Below are positions 16,371 to 24,912 of a stretch of 64,000 nt of DNA, one piece after another; the stretch's first letter is position 1, and every line of letters starts with the position of its first letter. Under the pieces are notes generated by a model that was not told the origin of the DNA, did not search any database, and saw only the letters and a list, made by a program, of their open reading frames with translations. The stretch spans positions 248,001-312,000 of the forward strand of contig NZ_JACXAE010000110.1 in assembly GCF_014698965.1 (NCBI RefSeq). Direction: 5' to 3'. A program made the translations under genes and the position numbers. Source of the stretch: Iningainema tapete BLCC-T55. GTDB lineage: Bacteria > Cyanobacteriota > Cyanobacteriia > Cyanobacteriales > Nostocaceae.

Positions 16371-16748
16371 TTAGTCCTTGATGGCGCCAAGCAAAACTTC
16401 AGTAAGCGTTTGGTTCTCCATTTGCTCAAAGGTAATCGTGTCGCAGATATCAAACTTTGCCCCAGCAAGATCTGTGTTACCTACTGGCTCGTTTTCTTCA
16501 AATATTTGGGCTACTTTCCCTGATGTCACATTGTCATACCGTCTAAATCGACCTGCAAATACATAGACAGTAATGCCATCTGAGTCAAGCTGTTCACACT
16601 TTCTTGCCAATCCTAAAGTAGACTCTTGCACTTCCTCCCATCTAGTCCTACCATTCCGTTGATCTGGAGTGGACATACTGGAACTTTTATCAATTATTAA
16701 AGTGTAATCACGGTTTTTCAATGTTTCTGGCACAGTCAGAGTTTTCAT
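16371..16748 (-). CDS. VWA-domain protein with an internal deletion
   Basis: The 125-residue product begins like cyanobacterial TerY-type VWA proteins: RDYTLIIDKSSSMSTPD carries the MIDAS motif DxSxS, followed by TRWEEVQESTLGLARKC and GITVYVFAGRF. At residue about 90 it jumps from NTDLAG to AKFDICDTITFEQME and ends TLTEVLLGAIKD. Family members I recall are near 200-220 residues and have the third MIDAS element (a TDGEP-like strand) in between. The frame is kept, so a short protein could be made but should bind metal poorly. Its promoter resembles that of 13315-13881. Confidence 0.75.
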   Translation of the reverse strand: MKTLTVPETLKNRDYTLIIDKSSSMSTPDQRNGRTRWEEVQESTLGLARKCEQLDSDGITVYVFAGRFRRYDNVTSGKVAQIFEENEPVGNTDLAGAKFDICDTITFEQMENQTLTEVLLGAIKD

Positions 16749-16861
16749 TTAGGGTTCCTATCCTCATTAAACGTTTAATCTTTTTATAACCAGTAAGCGC
16801 TAGTTCCGAGAATGAAATAGCCCTCCTAAAATTAAAAATCACTAGAATGTCTTGAAATTTT

Positions 16862-16885
16862 CTTTTGTCACCAGTGTGACAAAAG
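16862..16885 (-). promoter_or_regulatory. Palindromic operator, second copy
   Basis: CTTTTGTCAC-CAGT-GTGACAAAAG has perfect 10-bp arms. The core TGTCAC-N4-GTGACA equals the site at 13946, and both are followed by GGACA(A/T)TTGTCAACT. It lies about 115 bases upstream of the VWA start and 200 bases before the HTH-TPR gene. Confidence 0.62.
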
Positions 16886-17081
16886 AAAGGACATTTGTCA
16901 ACTCATTTGTTAACTTATGTAAAGTAATACATGTGGTTTAGCAAAAGTAATGATCTAGGAGCGTTACTTAACCAGTTAGGCAATGGTCAACCAAAGTGAT
17001 GAGTGATAGATCATCAAATTTTGTTAACTTAGTCTTTAAGTACTAAATGTGGCTTTGGATGGTCGCGAATTGAAATCAAGG

Positions 17082-18077
17082 ATGAACCAGCAAGAGTTTG
17101 AAAAAATATTTGAACACCTCTCACCTCGACGTAAAGAAGTGTTAAGAGGGGTTTTGGCAGGTGAGACGGATGCTGTAATTGCCGAAAAAATGGGAATTTT
17201 AGAACCTAGCGTGAGAAAATTCATTGAAAGAATTTGTCAGGAATTTGGGTTAGAAAATGAACATTCTGATGGGCGTCGCTACAAACGCTCTGATTTAGTT
17301 GCTTTATTGGCTAGATACAAACCAGAGCTACTATCCCCAGAAAAAACCGAAAAAGTTGCGAATTTACCAGAAAATTTATTGTTACAGTCGCTACCAGAAA
17401 TTATACTTATTCAACACCTGGAAAACCAGTTACAACTATCGGATGATGAAGAAAAGATTCAAATCGCTAAATCTTTGAATAAAATTGGTGACAAGGAGTA
17501 CCGAAATGGGGATTTTCAAAGAGCAGTATTTTTTTTGAAATGGGCAATCACTTTTAATCCTGATTTTGCAGAGGCTCACTACAATCTGGGATCGGCTTAT
17601 GAAAAACTGCAGGATTTATCTAGTGCTTGCCATCACTACGAAATTGCTATGAAATATACCAATCGGGCTGCTGATGCTGCAATTAATAACCTAGCTCGTT
17701 TATCTATTCTTGAAGGAGATATTGCTACAGCCGTCGAGATGATAAAGCCAATTTTGTCACGGGTTCAGGACAGCATGGTGAAAGCTTCATTATATAAGAA
17801 CCTTGGTTGGGCGTATTTTGAGCAAAAGTTATACAAACAGGCTCAAGAACATCTGCTCATGTCACTTAAATTGGATCGCGATCGCGCTCTTACTCACTGT
17901 TTATTAGCAAAAGTCCAAGAAGCTCAAGGAGAAAAGCATCTGGCTTTAAAATCATGGAAAAACTGTTTGAAACATGACCCAGATCAGCAACAACCAAAAG
18001 GACAAGACCAGAAACTACCAGAATTATATATCTGGAAGCTAGAAGCGCGTCGAGCGTTGGATGATAAAAGTGAATAA
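17082..18077 (+). CDS. HTH-TPR protein
   Basis: From ATG 17082 the product has 331 residues. The first 85 form a LuxR/GerE-like helix-turn-helix (LSPRRKEVLRGVLAGETDAV, AEKMGILEPSVRKFIERICQ), a type found at the start of large cyanobacterial signalling proteins. Residues 130-310 are tetratricopeptide repeats (AKSLNKIGDKEYRNGDFQRA, AHYNLGSAYEKLQDLSSA, LYKNLGWAYFEQKLYKQAQE). A GTG at 17049 would add 11 residues. It is probably a regulator or scaffold binding DNA and a partner. A 43-bp copy of its HTH coding sequence lies at 18591-18633. Confidence 0.78.
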   Translation: MNQQEFEKIFEHLSPRRKEVLRGVLAGETDAVIAEKMGILEPSVRKFIERICQEFGLENEHSDGRRYKRSDLVALLARYKPELLSPEKTEKVANLPENLLLQSLPEIILIQHLENQLQLSDDEEKIQIAKSLNKIGDKEYRNGDFQRAVFFLKWAITFNPDFAEAHYNLGSAYEKLQDLSSACHHYEIAMKYTNRAADAAINNLARLSILEGDIATAVEMIKPILSRVQDSMVKASLYKNLGWAYFEQKLYKQAQEHLLMSLKLDRDRALTHCLLAKVQEAQGEKHLALKSWKNCLKHDPDQQQPKGQDQKLPELYIWKLEARRALDDKSE

Positions 18078-18130
18078 ATTGTAGCAGAGCCTAAAATAGA
18101 TAAACTCACAATTAAACTGAGGATCAATTT

Positions 18131-18424
18131 ATGCAAGAAGTATCTGAATACACTCAAGAATTTGCAAGCCGCATCTCTCCAATTTTGGAGAATTTATTTA
18201 AAGGTAGTAGCTTTTACATGGTGAGATTAAAAAAACAAGAAAGGATTGAACATTTAGTCAATCTTTTTAGTAAATTTTCACCTGAAGAATTTAGAGCTAT
18301 CCCTGATGATGAATTAACACGTAGAATTGACAAGCTTTTAGTTTTAGAAGCAGTTTCTGGAACGCTCAACGATTTGACTCCAGAGCAAATCAAAATTTTT
18401 GATGAGGCTTTGGTTGGAAGATAA
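18131..18424 (+). CDS. Probable antitoxin of a VapC-type locus
   Basis: The 97-residue product contains GSSFYMVRLKKQERIEHLVN, FSPEEFRAIPDDEL and VSGTLNDLTPEQIKIFDEA. I recall similar proteins directly before VapC toxins in cyanobacteria. That is the arrangement here: five bases after its stop, a GTG opens a deleted VapC. The frame is complete. The assignment as antitoxin rests on this context more than on a known fold. Confidence 0.65.
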   Translation: MQEVSEYTQEFASRISPILENLFKGSSFYMVRLKKQERIEHLVNLFSKFSPEEFRAIPDDELTRRIDKLLVLEAVSGTLNDLTPEQIKIFDEALVGR

Positions 18425-18429
18425 ATAGA

Positions 18430-18564
18430 GTGGCACATTTACTGGATACAAATATTGTTAGTTATATTTTGAAAAAAAATGCTACAGCAATTACACTGGG
18501 TATAATTTTAGTTTCTAATGATTCTGATTTGCAGAGAGTAGAAGGATTAAGTTTAGAGAATTAG
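18430..18564 (+). pseudogene. vapC: VapC PIN toxin reduced to its two ends
   Basis: A 44-codon open frame from GTG 18430 encodes VAHLLDTNIVSYILKKN (VapC N-terminus with the first catalytic Asp). It then goes directly to ILVSNDSDLQRVEGLSLEN (VapC C-terminus with the last acidic motif). The middle, about 85 residues with the remaining catalytic acids, is gone, and the junction is in frame. It could still be translated but cannot form a PIN fold. Confidence 0.8.
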
Positions 18565-18590
18565 TTACAAACTGATGCCTAAATAACCCA

Positions 18591-18633
18591 GACGTAAAGA
18601 AGTGTTAAGAAGGATTTTGGCAGGTGAGACGGA
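18591..18633 (+). pseudogene. Fragment of the HTH-TPR gene
   Basis: The 43 bases match 17118-17160 of the HTH-TPR gene with about four differences and encode RRKEVL..ILAGET. This points to a second, now lost copy of that HTH gene. Confidence 0.65.
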
Positions 18634-19294
18634 GTTTATGATCCAAAATTAATTGGGTGGAACAATTGGGTCATCATCATCCCCAAGCTTAGAGATTTTT
18701 GTAAATTCATCTGCGCCACTACTTCTAAAGAAAATTAAGTTTCTCAACATGATCATTCAAAAAGTAAAAGAATATGGAGGGTGTTTTCTAAACCTTAAAA
18801 ATCGAGGTTTTAAATTCCCACAGACTACTGTTTGCCATAAAAAGTCTCATTAGACCAACCTGTACTGGTAGTAAAATAAGTGCTGCATATGATTTGTTGT
18901 GATTTATTCAAAAAGGCTGTTAAGCCCCAATGACACAGAGCGCCCGCTGTTGGCGATCACCTTTGAATGTGAAACTTATAGTACAAATCTCTCTACTAAT
19001 TAATTGGTTTGCGCTTGTCTTTTTATTCACCCGAAGAATGAATCGGAGAAAATATCGGTGTGTCAAAACAAAAACCCCAGTTTCCTTAATAAACCGGGGT
19101 TTTACATAATGCTAATCGAAAGTGAATAAATTAATTTTGCTGATCCAATAAATAGAAGAAGATTGAGTCAAACTGAGCTTTTATTCAATCAGTTGATGTG
19201 AATAAACAGAACATGTAAAGAAATGTAAAGTTCATGAGTTCGTTTGTAGTCAGTGCTTCAGCGCTGAAGCGCTGACTACGAACCTAATTGAGTG
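18634..19294. other. Intergenic region with two dispersed palindromes
   Basis: No gene is supported here. The element at 19071-19103 has arms AAAACCCCAGTTT / AAACCGGGGTTTT followed by TACAT, and may act as a terminator. The element at 19246-19279 has 17-bp arms (GTAGTCAGTGCTTCAGC) with one mismatch and no loop. Confidence 0.55.
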
Positions 19295-19573
19295 TTATCT
19301 TAAAGAATCGTGTTGTGAGAGTAACTTTTCAACTTTTGCCTCGTCGATTCTGGCGTTAAGCCTTCTCGCTTCGTGTAAGTCTCTGGTAGTTTTTGCTAAA
19401 GAAAAAGTTGAACCTACGGAGAAGGCTAGCCCCATACCCATGAAGCCTTTTACCCAGTTATCTAAGGGTAAGTTAATAATTCCTACCGTCGTCATAGAAA
19501 TAGATAGGATAAAAGCAGCCCATGTTTGAAAAATCCAAGCGGCGCTGTCTTTTTGAGAACCGAATTGTTGCAT
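19295..19573 (-). CDS. YiaA/YiaB-type inner-membrane protein
   Basis: The 92-residue protein has two membrane helices (AAFILSISMTTVGIINLPL and GMGLAFSVGSTFSLAKT) followed by the conserved tail TRDLHEARR. This is the plan of the YiaAB domain family. Function is unknown in any organism to my knowledge. It stands alone, on the same strand as the DUF4335 gene beyond it. Confidence 0.82.
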   Translation of the reverse strand: MQQFGSQKDSAAWIFQTWAAFILSISMTTVGIINLPLDNWVKGFMGMGLAFSVGSTFSLAKTTRDLHEARRLNARIDEAKVEKLLSQHDSLR

Positions 19574-19662
19574 ATGTTTGGTGAGGAGAGCGATTTATAT
19601 ATCATTGTATGAATTAGTACGCTCTCTCTCTTAGTGCGATCGTACCAGTTTTACAACTGGAC

Positions 19663-21327
19663 TTAATCTTTTTCTGGAAAGGTTTGTACCGCACCATCAG
19701 GGCTAAACACAGCTCGTATTTTTACCGCTTGTCCATTACGATTGGGTGAAACAAAGCGTTCACCAATCAATGGCATTCCGGTACGATCAATGTAATCTCT
19801 TGCTGATTTTCCGATGGGGAAAATTCGTTCAATTGAGCCGTCAACACCTACCACTAAACTGTATTCTATTGCTTGTTTTAATTGATTCGGTGGTTGCCAG
19901 CGTTTTTTTAAGAAATCTCTGGCTTCCGCAACTTGGGCTGTATCAAACAATGTGCCTGTGGCAACTTCTGTGGGGGTTTTGCGTGTCTCACGCAATTTGG
20001 CGATTAATTCTGTTCCGGTGACAGAACTACTACTGTCTTTATTTGGCTCTGGTAGAGTGTTAAGAGACGGAGTGGTGGGTAGAGTAGAGGTGACACTACT
20101 TGTGGTGCTTAGGGAGTTTGGTGATTTTATACTAGTAGTCTCTGGCACAGAACCAGAACTATTTTTAGCGATGAATCCAGTAGTGTTTTGTCTGAGATTC
20201 GGTTGAAGGTTAATTTGTGGACTTGGTATTTTTAGTGCTGTACTTGGTGTAGTTGGAATACCTGTAGGTATTTTTGTGGACAACTCCGGTACAGTTAGTG
20301 TGGTTTGTGAAGATGGCAGGGGAGTTGTGTTCTTTAAGCTAGGAGATTTTGAATCAAGGGAAGGAATCTGGGTAGATTGAGGAGTTTTTTGCAGTGTTGG
20401 TAATGAGATGGCTGATTGAGGGGAAGAACGAATTATCGGGGAAACTGAGGATTTAGGTAAAGTAGCCAACGTTGGGGGTGGAGAGGAAATATTGGCAGTA
20501 GGAGTCGGAGTCGGGGTGGGAAGGTTTGTAGTGCTTAGGGGTAGTTGTGGAATTGATGGTAATGTATCTGGAGGAGTGAGAGCGGGGATTGGTGTTGATT
20601 GGAGGTTTGGTGAGGGGGATGGTTTTAAGGCTATTTGTTCTGAACGAGTGGTTGATTTCTTGGCTACTTGTTGCCTGGTGCGGTTGGCATATTGCCAAGT
20701 AACTGGTGCTAAAGCTACACCTAAGACTAATACTGCGGCAACTGATGTCCAAGTCGATAATTTTGGTGCTGTGGAAGTTTCTAAGTTTGGTAGCGCCAAG
20801 ACATCGGCTGAGTACTCATCTAGGGCAGTGGCAAGATCAAATAATTGTAGTAGAGTTAGCTGAATGACAGGTCCGGATACGTGATTTGCCAAGTTACCCA
20901 GAAATAGTTTATGTTTTAAGCTGTCGCTTGGTTGTAGACTAATATCTGAGCCTAATTTTTGGTTGTTATAGGGTTTTAATGGGTTTGACACTGTTGTTGT
21001 GTCAGCATCTCTGGTTGCTTCATCTATGGTAATGGTTTGCTGTTGGGTTTCAGCAAACATCGCCCCGAAGTTGTCTGGAGGTTTTTGGAGCAATTCTTGG
21101 ACGTAGTTTGTGACTACTGTACACAAGGCTTCAAGTTGATCGCGATCGCCTCGAATTGCTACTCTTTGTTCTGGTTGTGTTTGTGGAGCGTCAAAGCGTA
21201 GCTCAAAGCGTAGCTGCTTCAGGACAGATTTCCCCATCCAACGAGACAAAGCTGAGCTTTGCGCCAAGATTTCTAGTGTGCAAGTAGGCGGTGTATACCG
21301 ACGGATTACATAATTTGATACAGGCAT
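19663..21327 (-). CDS. DUF4335 domain protein
   Basis: Starting at MPVSNYVIRRYTPPTCTLEI the product has 554 residues. The N-terminal 190 residues (LEILAQSSALSRWMG, FELRFD, VAIRGDRDQLEALC) form the DUF4335 domain. One membrane helix follows near residue 205-220 (AAVLVLGVALAPVTWQYA), then a 230-residue Pro/Thr/Ser-rich linker and a folded C-terminal 100 residues. ATG 21327 is preferred to the upstream start at 21447 because the family begins at MPVSNYVIRRYTPP. It pairs with DUF3038 just upstream, as in other cyanobacteria; function unknown. Confidence 0.85.
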   Translation of the reverse strand: MPVSNYVIRRYTPPTCTLEILAQSSALSRWMGKSVLKQLRFELRFDAPQTQPEQRVAIRGDRDQLEALCTVVTNYVQELLQKPPDNFGAMFAETQQQTITIDEATRDADTTTVSNPLKPYNNQKLGSDISLQPSDSLKHKLFLGNLANHVSGPVIQLTLLQLFDLATALDEYSADVLALPNLETSTAPKLSTWTSVAAVLVLGVALAPVTWQYANRTRQQVAKKSTTRSEQIALKPSPSPNLQSTPIPALTPPDTLPSIPQLPLSTTNLPTPTPTPTANISSPPPTLATLPKSSVSPIIRSSPQSAISLPTLQKTPQSTQIPSLDSKSPSLKNTTPLPSSQTTLTVPELSTKIPTGIPTTPSTALKIPSPQINLQPNLRQNTTGFIAKNSSGSVPETTSIKSPNSLSTTSSVTSTLPTTPSLNTLPEPNKDSSSSVTGTELIAKLRETRKTPTEVATGTLFDTAQVAEARDFLKKRWQPPNQLKQAIEYSLVVGVDGSIERIFPIGKSARDYIDRTGMPLIGERFVSPNRNGQAVKIRAVFSPDGAVQTFPEKD

Positions 21328-21404
21328 GGCAAGAACTGCAAGCTGGATATTTTGGATGTTGGCTCGTTTCCTGGCTCCTACGGCTGGAAATTTGGAGTGG
21401 AATC

Positions 21405-22016
21405 TCAAATTGAAAATTTGGTTGATTTGTCTATGAGTGCTAGCCAAAGACGGCGGTGTCCACCTGATCCACCATAAAAAAGTAAATCAATTAGCAGTTT
21501 TAGTGCTAGGTGGGTAAGTTCCGCAGTGGAAATAGTCGCGTCTTCCTCCATTCGCTCCTGATATGTGTTGCAGAAAGCATCAATGTAATCTCCGAGTAAC
21601 GCAGCCTGATGAGGTTCGCGATTGTTTTGAGCCATTTGTTCTAACAAACCAACAGCACGACGAATAATTTCTTGATGTTGTTTAGCAAGATAACAAATGA
21701 TCAATACAAGCGCTCGCGCTTCTTCCACATCTAGTTTTTTTCGCCCTCCTTGACCTTTTCTCATCGGGTTTGACTGACGCAAACGCCACAGTGCAACCCT
21801 ATCTGGTACCCTTGACTCTAAATTCAGGTTAGTCGCCGCTTGAAGCATTGCCTCAGATCCAATCCCCGTCAAAGTTTCTAGCGCCAAAAGCACCAAGTCC
21901 AATTGGGCTTTGATGTTGTCCCATTGAACTGCGTTTGGGGCATTAATTTTGATTAAATCCTCCCACTGGGAAGTTGGAGTGGGTGAATCGGCGGCAGAGT
22001 ACATAACTTTTAGCAT
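21405..22016 (-). CDS. DUF3038 domain protein
   Basis: The 203-residue, largely helical protein has IKAQLDLVLLALETLTGIGS, QGGRKKLDVEEARALVLIIC and LALKLLIDLLFYGGSGGHRR, typical of DUF3038. It precedes DUF4335 by 77 bases on the same strand, a pairing conserved in cyanobacteria. No enzymatic motif. ATG 22001 (MYSAADS) is an alternative start. Confidence 0.85.
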   Translation of the reverse strand: MLKVMYSAADSPTPTSQWEDLIKINAPNAVQWDNIKAQLDLVLLALETLTGIGSEAMLQAATNLNLESRVPDRVALWRLRQSNPMRKGQGGRKKLDVEEARALVLIICYLAKQHQEIIRRAVGLLEQMAQNNREPHQAALLGDYIDAFCNTYQERMEEDATISTAELTHLALKLLIDLLFYGGSGGHRRLWLALIDKSTKFSI

Positions 22017-22294
22017 AGGTGATCGGGCTGGTAGGGGCTGTTGCTGTTACCCATTTTGAAACCAGACTCTTGCAGGTTCAGAATGGTTTCCTTCATGCTA
22101 TTGACTAAAAGCTTGCTGTGCAGCTAGCTCAGATTGCGTCTATAGCTTACATCAGTTTGGTTAACAGCTGCCATTGTTTGTCTTACTTTATGATGAAAAT
22201 CTCTAGGAAAAAAGTAGGAAATGGAAAATTACTATTTGTTAATTGTTGTTTAATTTTTCCTTGATTTTCCGGTTCCCTAATTATTCCCTCAACC

Positions 22295-24745
22295 TTAATC
22301 TATGTAAGCAATGGTAACTCCCGTACCACCGTCAGATGGTTCTGCTGCTTCGTAGCGCTGTACTCTGGGATGCTGCTTTAAGAAAGCATGAACACCTTGC
22401 CGCAGTTTACCAGTACCATGTCCGTGAATAATCCAGATTGGTCCTGTGGCTTCTGAGACTGCCTTATCGATAATTAGTTCCGAATCAGCTACTTTACGTC
22501 CACGTAAATCAATCGTATTCTTTGATGTCCTAATTGCTGGGGCATTTTGGTTCGCAGTAACGGTGATTTTCTCCACTTCTGTTCTTCTGGCCTTCTCCCC
22601 AACATTTTTCGGTTCTGGTTTTTGACCATCAAGTGATTCGATGTCAGATAGCTTCACCGTCATTTTCATGATGCCAAAGCGAACGCTTAACTCTCCATCT
22701 TCTGTTGGGGCGGATAACACGAATGCTGTCTGCCCTAACTTTGGAATACGGATACGATCGCCCACTTTGGGGACAAATCCTACTTTCGGCTTTTGTGGGG
22801 TCTTTGGTAGAAATTTTTCGGTGATTTCATTCAAAGCATTAGTTGCTTGCTGGGCATCTTGCGCAGTGGGCGTACCTTGCTGCAAGCGGCGAATTACTGC
22901 GGCAATTTCACCTTTTGCCTCGGTAATTGCCTTTTGCACTGCTACTTCTTGTGAGGCACGCAAAGTACTTTCTCTTTGCTCTAATGCTGTCGCTTTTTCG
23001 GATACTTCTTTGTATAATTTCTCCGCCTGCTGTAATAAATTTTGTGCTTGAGCTGCTTTACTTTCCTGACGACGACGCTGTGCTTCTAATCCTGCAATCA
23101 CTTGGTTTACATCATCTGTTGCTCCACCCAATTTAGATTTCGCCTGTTCGACAACTTCAAGTTTTAATCCCAAACGACTAGCAATAGATAAAGCGTTAGA
23201 ACGTCCGGGAATGCCCCACAGCAAACGATAAGTTGGTGAAAGAGTACTTTCATCAAATTCTACCGAAGCATTTTCAAACCGTTCATCTTGGTATTTGAGG
23301 GCTTTTAATTCGCCAAAGTGAGTTGTGGCGATCGTCAAATTAGCATGATCTGCTAAATATTGTAATAATGCAATTGCTAACGCACTTCCTTCCACCGGAT
23401 CTGTTCCTGCTCCTACTTCGTCGAGAAGTACCAAGGAATCATTTTCGTCTATTGCTTCTAAAATTCGACTAATTCGGCGGATATGTCCGGAGAAGGTAGA
23501 TAAACTTTGTTGTAGGGACTGTTCATCCCCAATATCTGCCAATACTTGGGCAAACCATGGTATTTCTACTGGTTCACGGGCAGGAACAAACAAGCCTACC
23601 TTCGCCATTAATGCTGCTAATGCCAAGGTTTTGAGTGTAACTGTTTTACCTCCAGTGTTTGGTCCAGTAATAGTTACTACCTTAAGACTTGGTTGAATCA
23701 GCAAATCCACTGGTACAACTGGTTGTCCTTGTTCGTGCTGATGCTGCCATTCCAAAAGTGGATGTCGCAATTGACGCAGGGTAATGCTTTCCACTTCCCG
23801 ATTTATAAATCTGGGAGGATTCGCTTTTAACCATAAGCTATATCGTGCTTTTGCTGTTGCCAAATCTAGAGTTGTCGCCACGTAGAGCAAATTTTCTAAA
23901 TCGGCTTTTACGGATGCTATTGCTTGTGTTAACTTGCGGCGAACAGCTTCTTCTTCTATTTGCTCTTGCCTAACTAGCTGCCGTAGTTGGTTTCCTAGTG
24001 GAACTATGGAATTAGGTTCTACATACAATGTTGCACCACTAGTAGAGGTATCGTGAACGATACCGGGAATCGCATCTTTTTGTGGCGCTTTCACAGGAAT
24101 TACATAGCGATCGCCTCTTTGTGTAATAATTTGTTCTTGAACTGCGTTTGATTTTACTTGTATAATATTTTGTAGTTTTTGGGTAATTTGATTACGTAAT
24201 TGCCGCAAGGAATTGCGAATCTCACCCAACTTGGCACTGGCGCGATCTGCTACTTGTCCTCGTTCATCTATACAACGATGGATTTCTTGCTCTAGTTCTG
24301 GATAAGTACGTAAATCGGCAACCAACGCATTCAATACATTTAAATCTTCTTGGTCATCAATTATACGTCGTATATTTCTGACTCCAGCAAGAGTAGTGGC
24401 GATCGCCAACAGTTCGTCTCCTGCCAAAATACTACCTTTTTCTGCTCTTTCTATATAATCGCCAATATCTTGGATACCCTCAAAAGATAATCCTGTAGTC
24501 AGGCGACTTTCCAGTTCGTAAACTTCCTTCGTTTGCGCTAATAGCTGTTCACTTTGAGCAATGGAGTCAGGAACTTGCAGCCTGCGTGCGGCAATTACAC
24601 CCAACTTTGTTGCGGCAAAGGTAGATAAATGTTGGCATAGACGATGCCATTCTAATAGTTCTAAGGTTTCGGATTGAAGCAAAGCTGAATTCGTGTCTGA
24701 ATTTAACAAAGTTCTGACGTAGTTGATTAAAGCTCTCAAATTCAA
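22295..24745 (-). CDS. mutS2: Endonuclease MutS2 (RqcU)
   Basis: The 816-residue protein has a MutS-like core with Walker A GPNTGGKT near residue 350, Walker B LVLLDEVGAGTDP near 430, a long coiled coil (about 525-620), a KOW-like segment and a C-terminal Smr nuclease domain (IDLRGRKV and HGHGTGKLRQGV). MutS2 suppresses recombination and, in Bacillus, splits collided ribosomes. No ATG is available near the start; TTG 24745 (MNLRALINYV) gives a natural length. The gene is divergent from guaB3 with 167 bases between. Confidence 0.95.
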   Translation of the reverse strand: MNLRALINYVRTLLNSDTNSALLQSETLELLEWHRLCQHLSTFAATKLGVIAARRLQVPDSIAQSEQLLAQTKEVYELESRLTTGLSFEGIQDIGDYIERAEKGSILAGDELLAIATTLAGVRNIRRIIDDQEDLNVLNALVADLRTYPELEQEIHRCIDERGQVADRASAKLGEIRNSLRQLRNQITQKLQNIIQVKSNAVQEQIITQRGDRYVIPVKAPQKDAIPGIVHDTSTSGATLYVEPNSIVPLGNQLRQLVRQEQIEEEAVRRKLTQAIASVKADLENLLYVATTLDLATAKARYSLWLKANPPRFINREVESITLRQLRHPLLEWQHQHEQGQPVVPVDLLIQPSLKVVTITGPNTGGKTVTLKTLALAALMAKVGLFVPAREPVEIPWFAQVLADIGDEQSLQQSLSTFSGHIRRISRILEAIDENDSLVLLDEVGAGTDPVEGSALAIALLQYLADHANLTIATTHFGELKALKYQDERFENASVEFDESTLSPTYRLLWGIPGRSNALSIASRLGLKLEVVEQAKSKLGGATDDVNQVIAGLEAQRRRQESKAAQAQNLLQQAEKLYKEVSEKATALEQRESTLRASQEVAVQKAITEAKGEIAAVIRRLQQGTPTAQDAQQATNALNEITEKFLPKTPQKPKVGFVPKVGDRIRIPKLGQTAFVLSAPTEDGELSVRFGIMKMTVKLSDIESLDGQKPEPKNVGEKARRTEVEKITVTANQNAPAIRTSKNTIDLRGRKVADSELIIDKAVSEATGPIWIIHGHGTGKLRQGVHAFLKQHPRVQRYEAAEPSDGGTGVTIAYID

Positions 24746-24912
24746 GATTTATCAAGAGGCTTGATCTTTATTGTATGAAAATTACAAGAGAACTACAACG
24801 AACTTGAGGAAGACTTTAAACATCCCCCCACTCCCCCACTTCCAATCTAAATGCTCCAAGTCACCTCACAATTTGATACCCTATCTTAAACAGATTAGGG
24901 GACATCAACAGC

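Noticed and set aside
18653-18853. Plus-strand open frame of 66 codons
   Set aside because: It lies in decayed DNA after the VapC relic, with low-complexity serine-rich and hydrophobic content typical of non-coding sequence.
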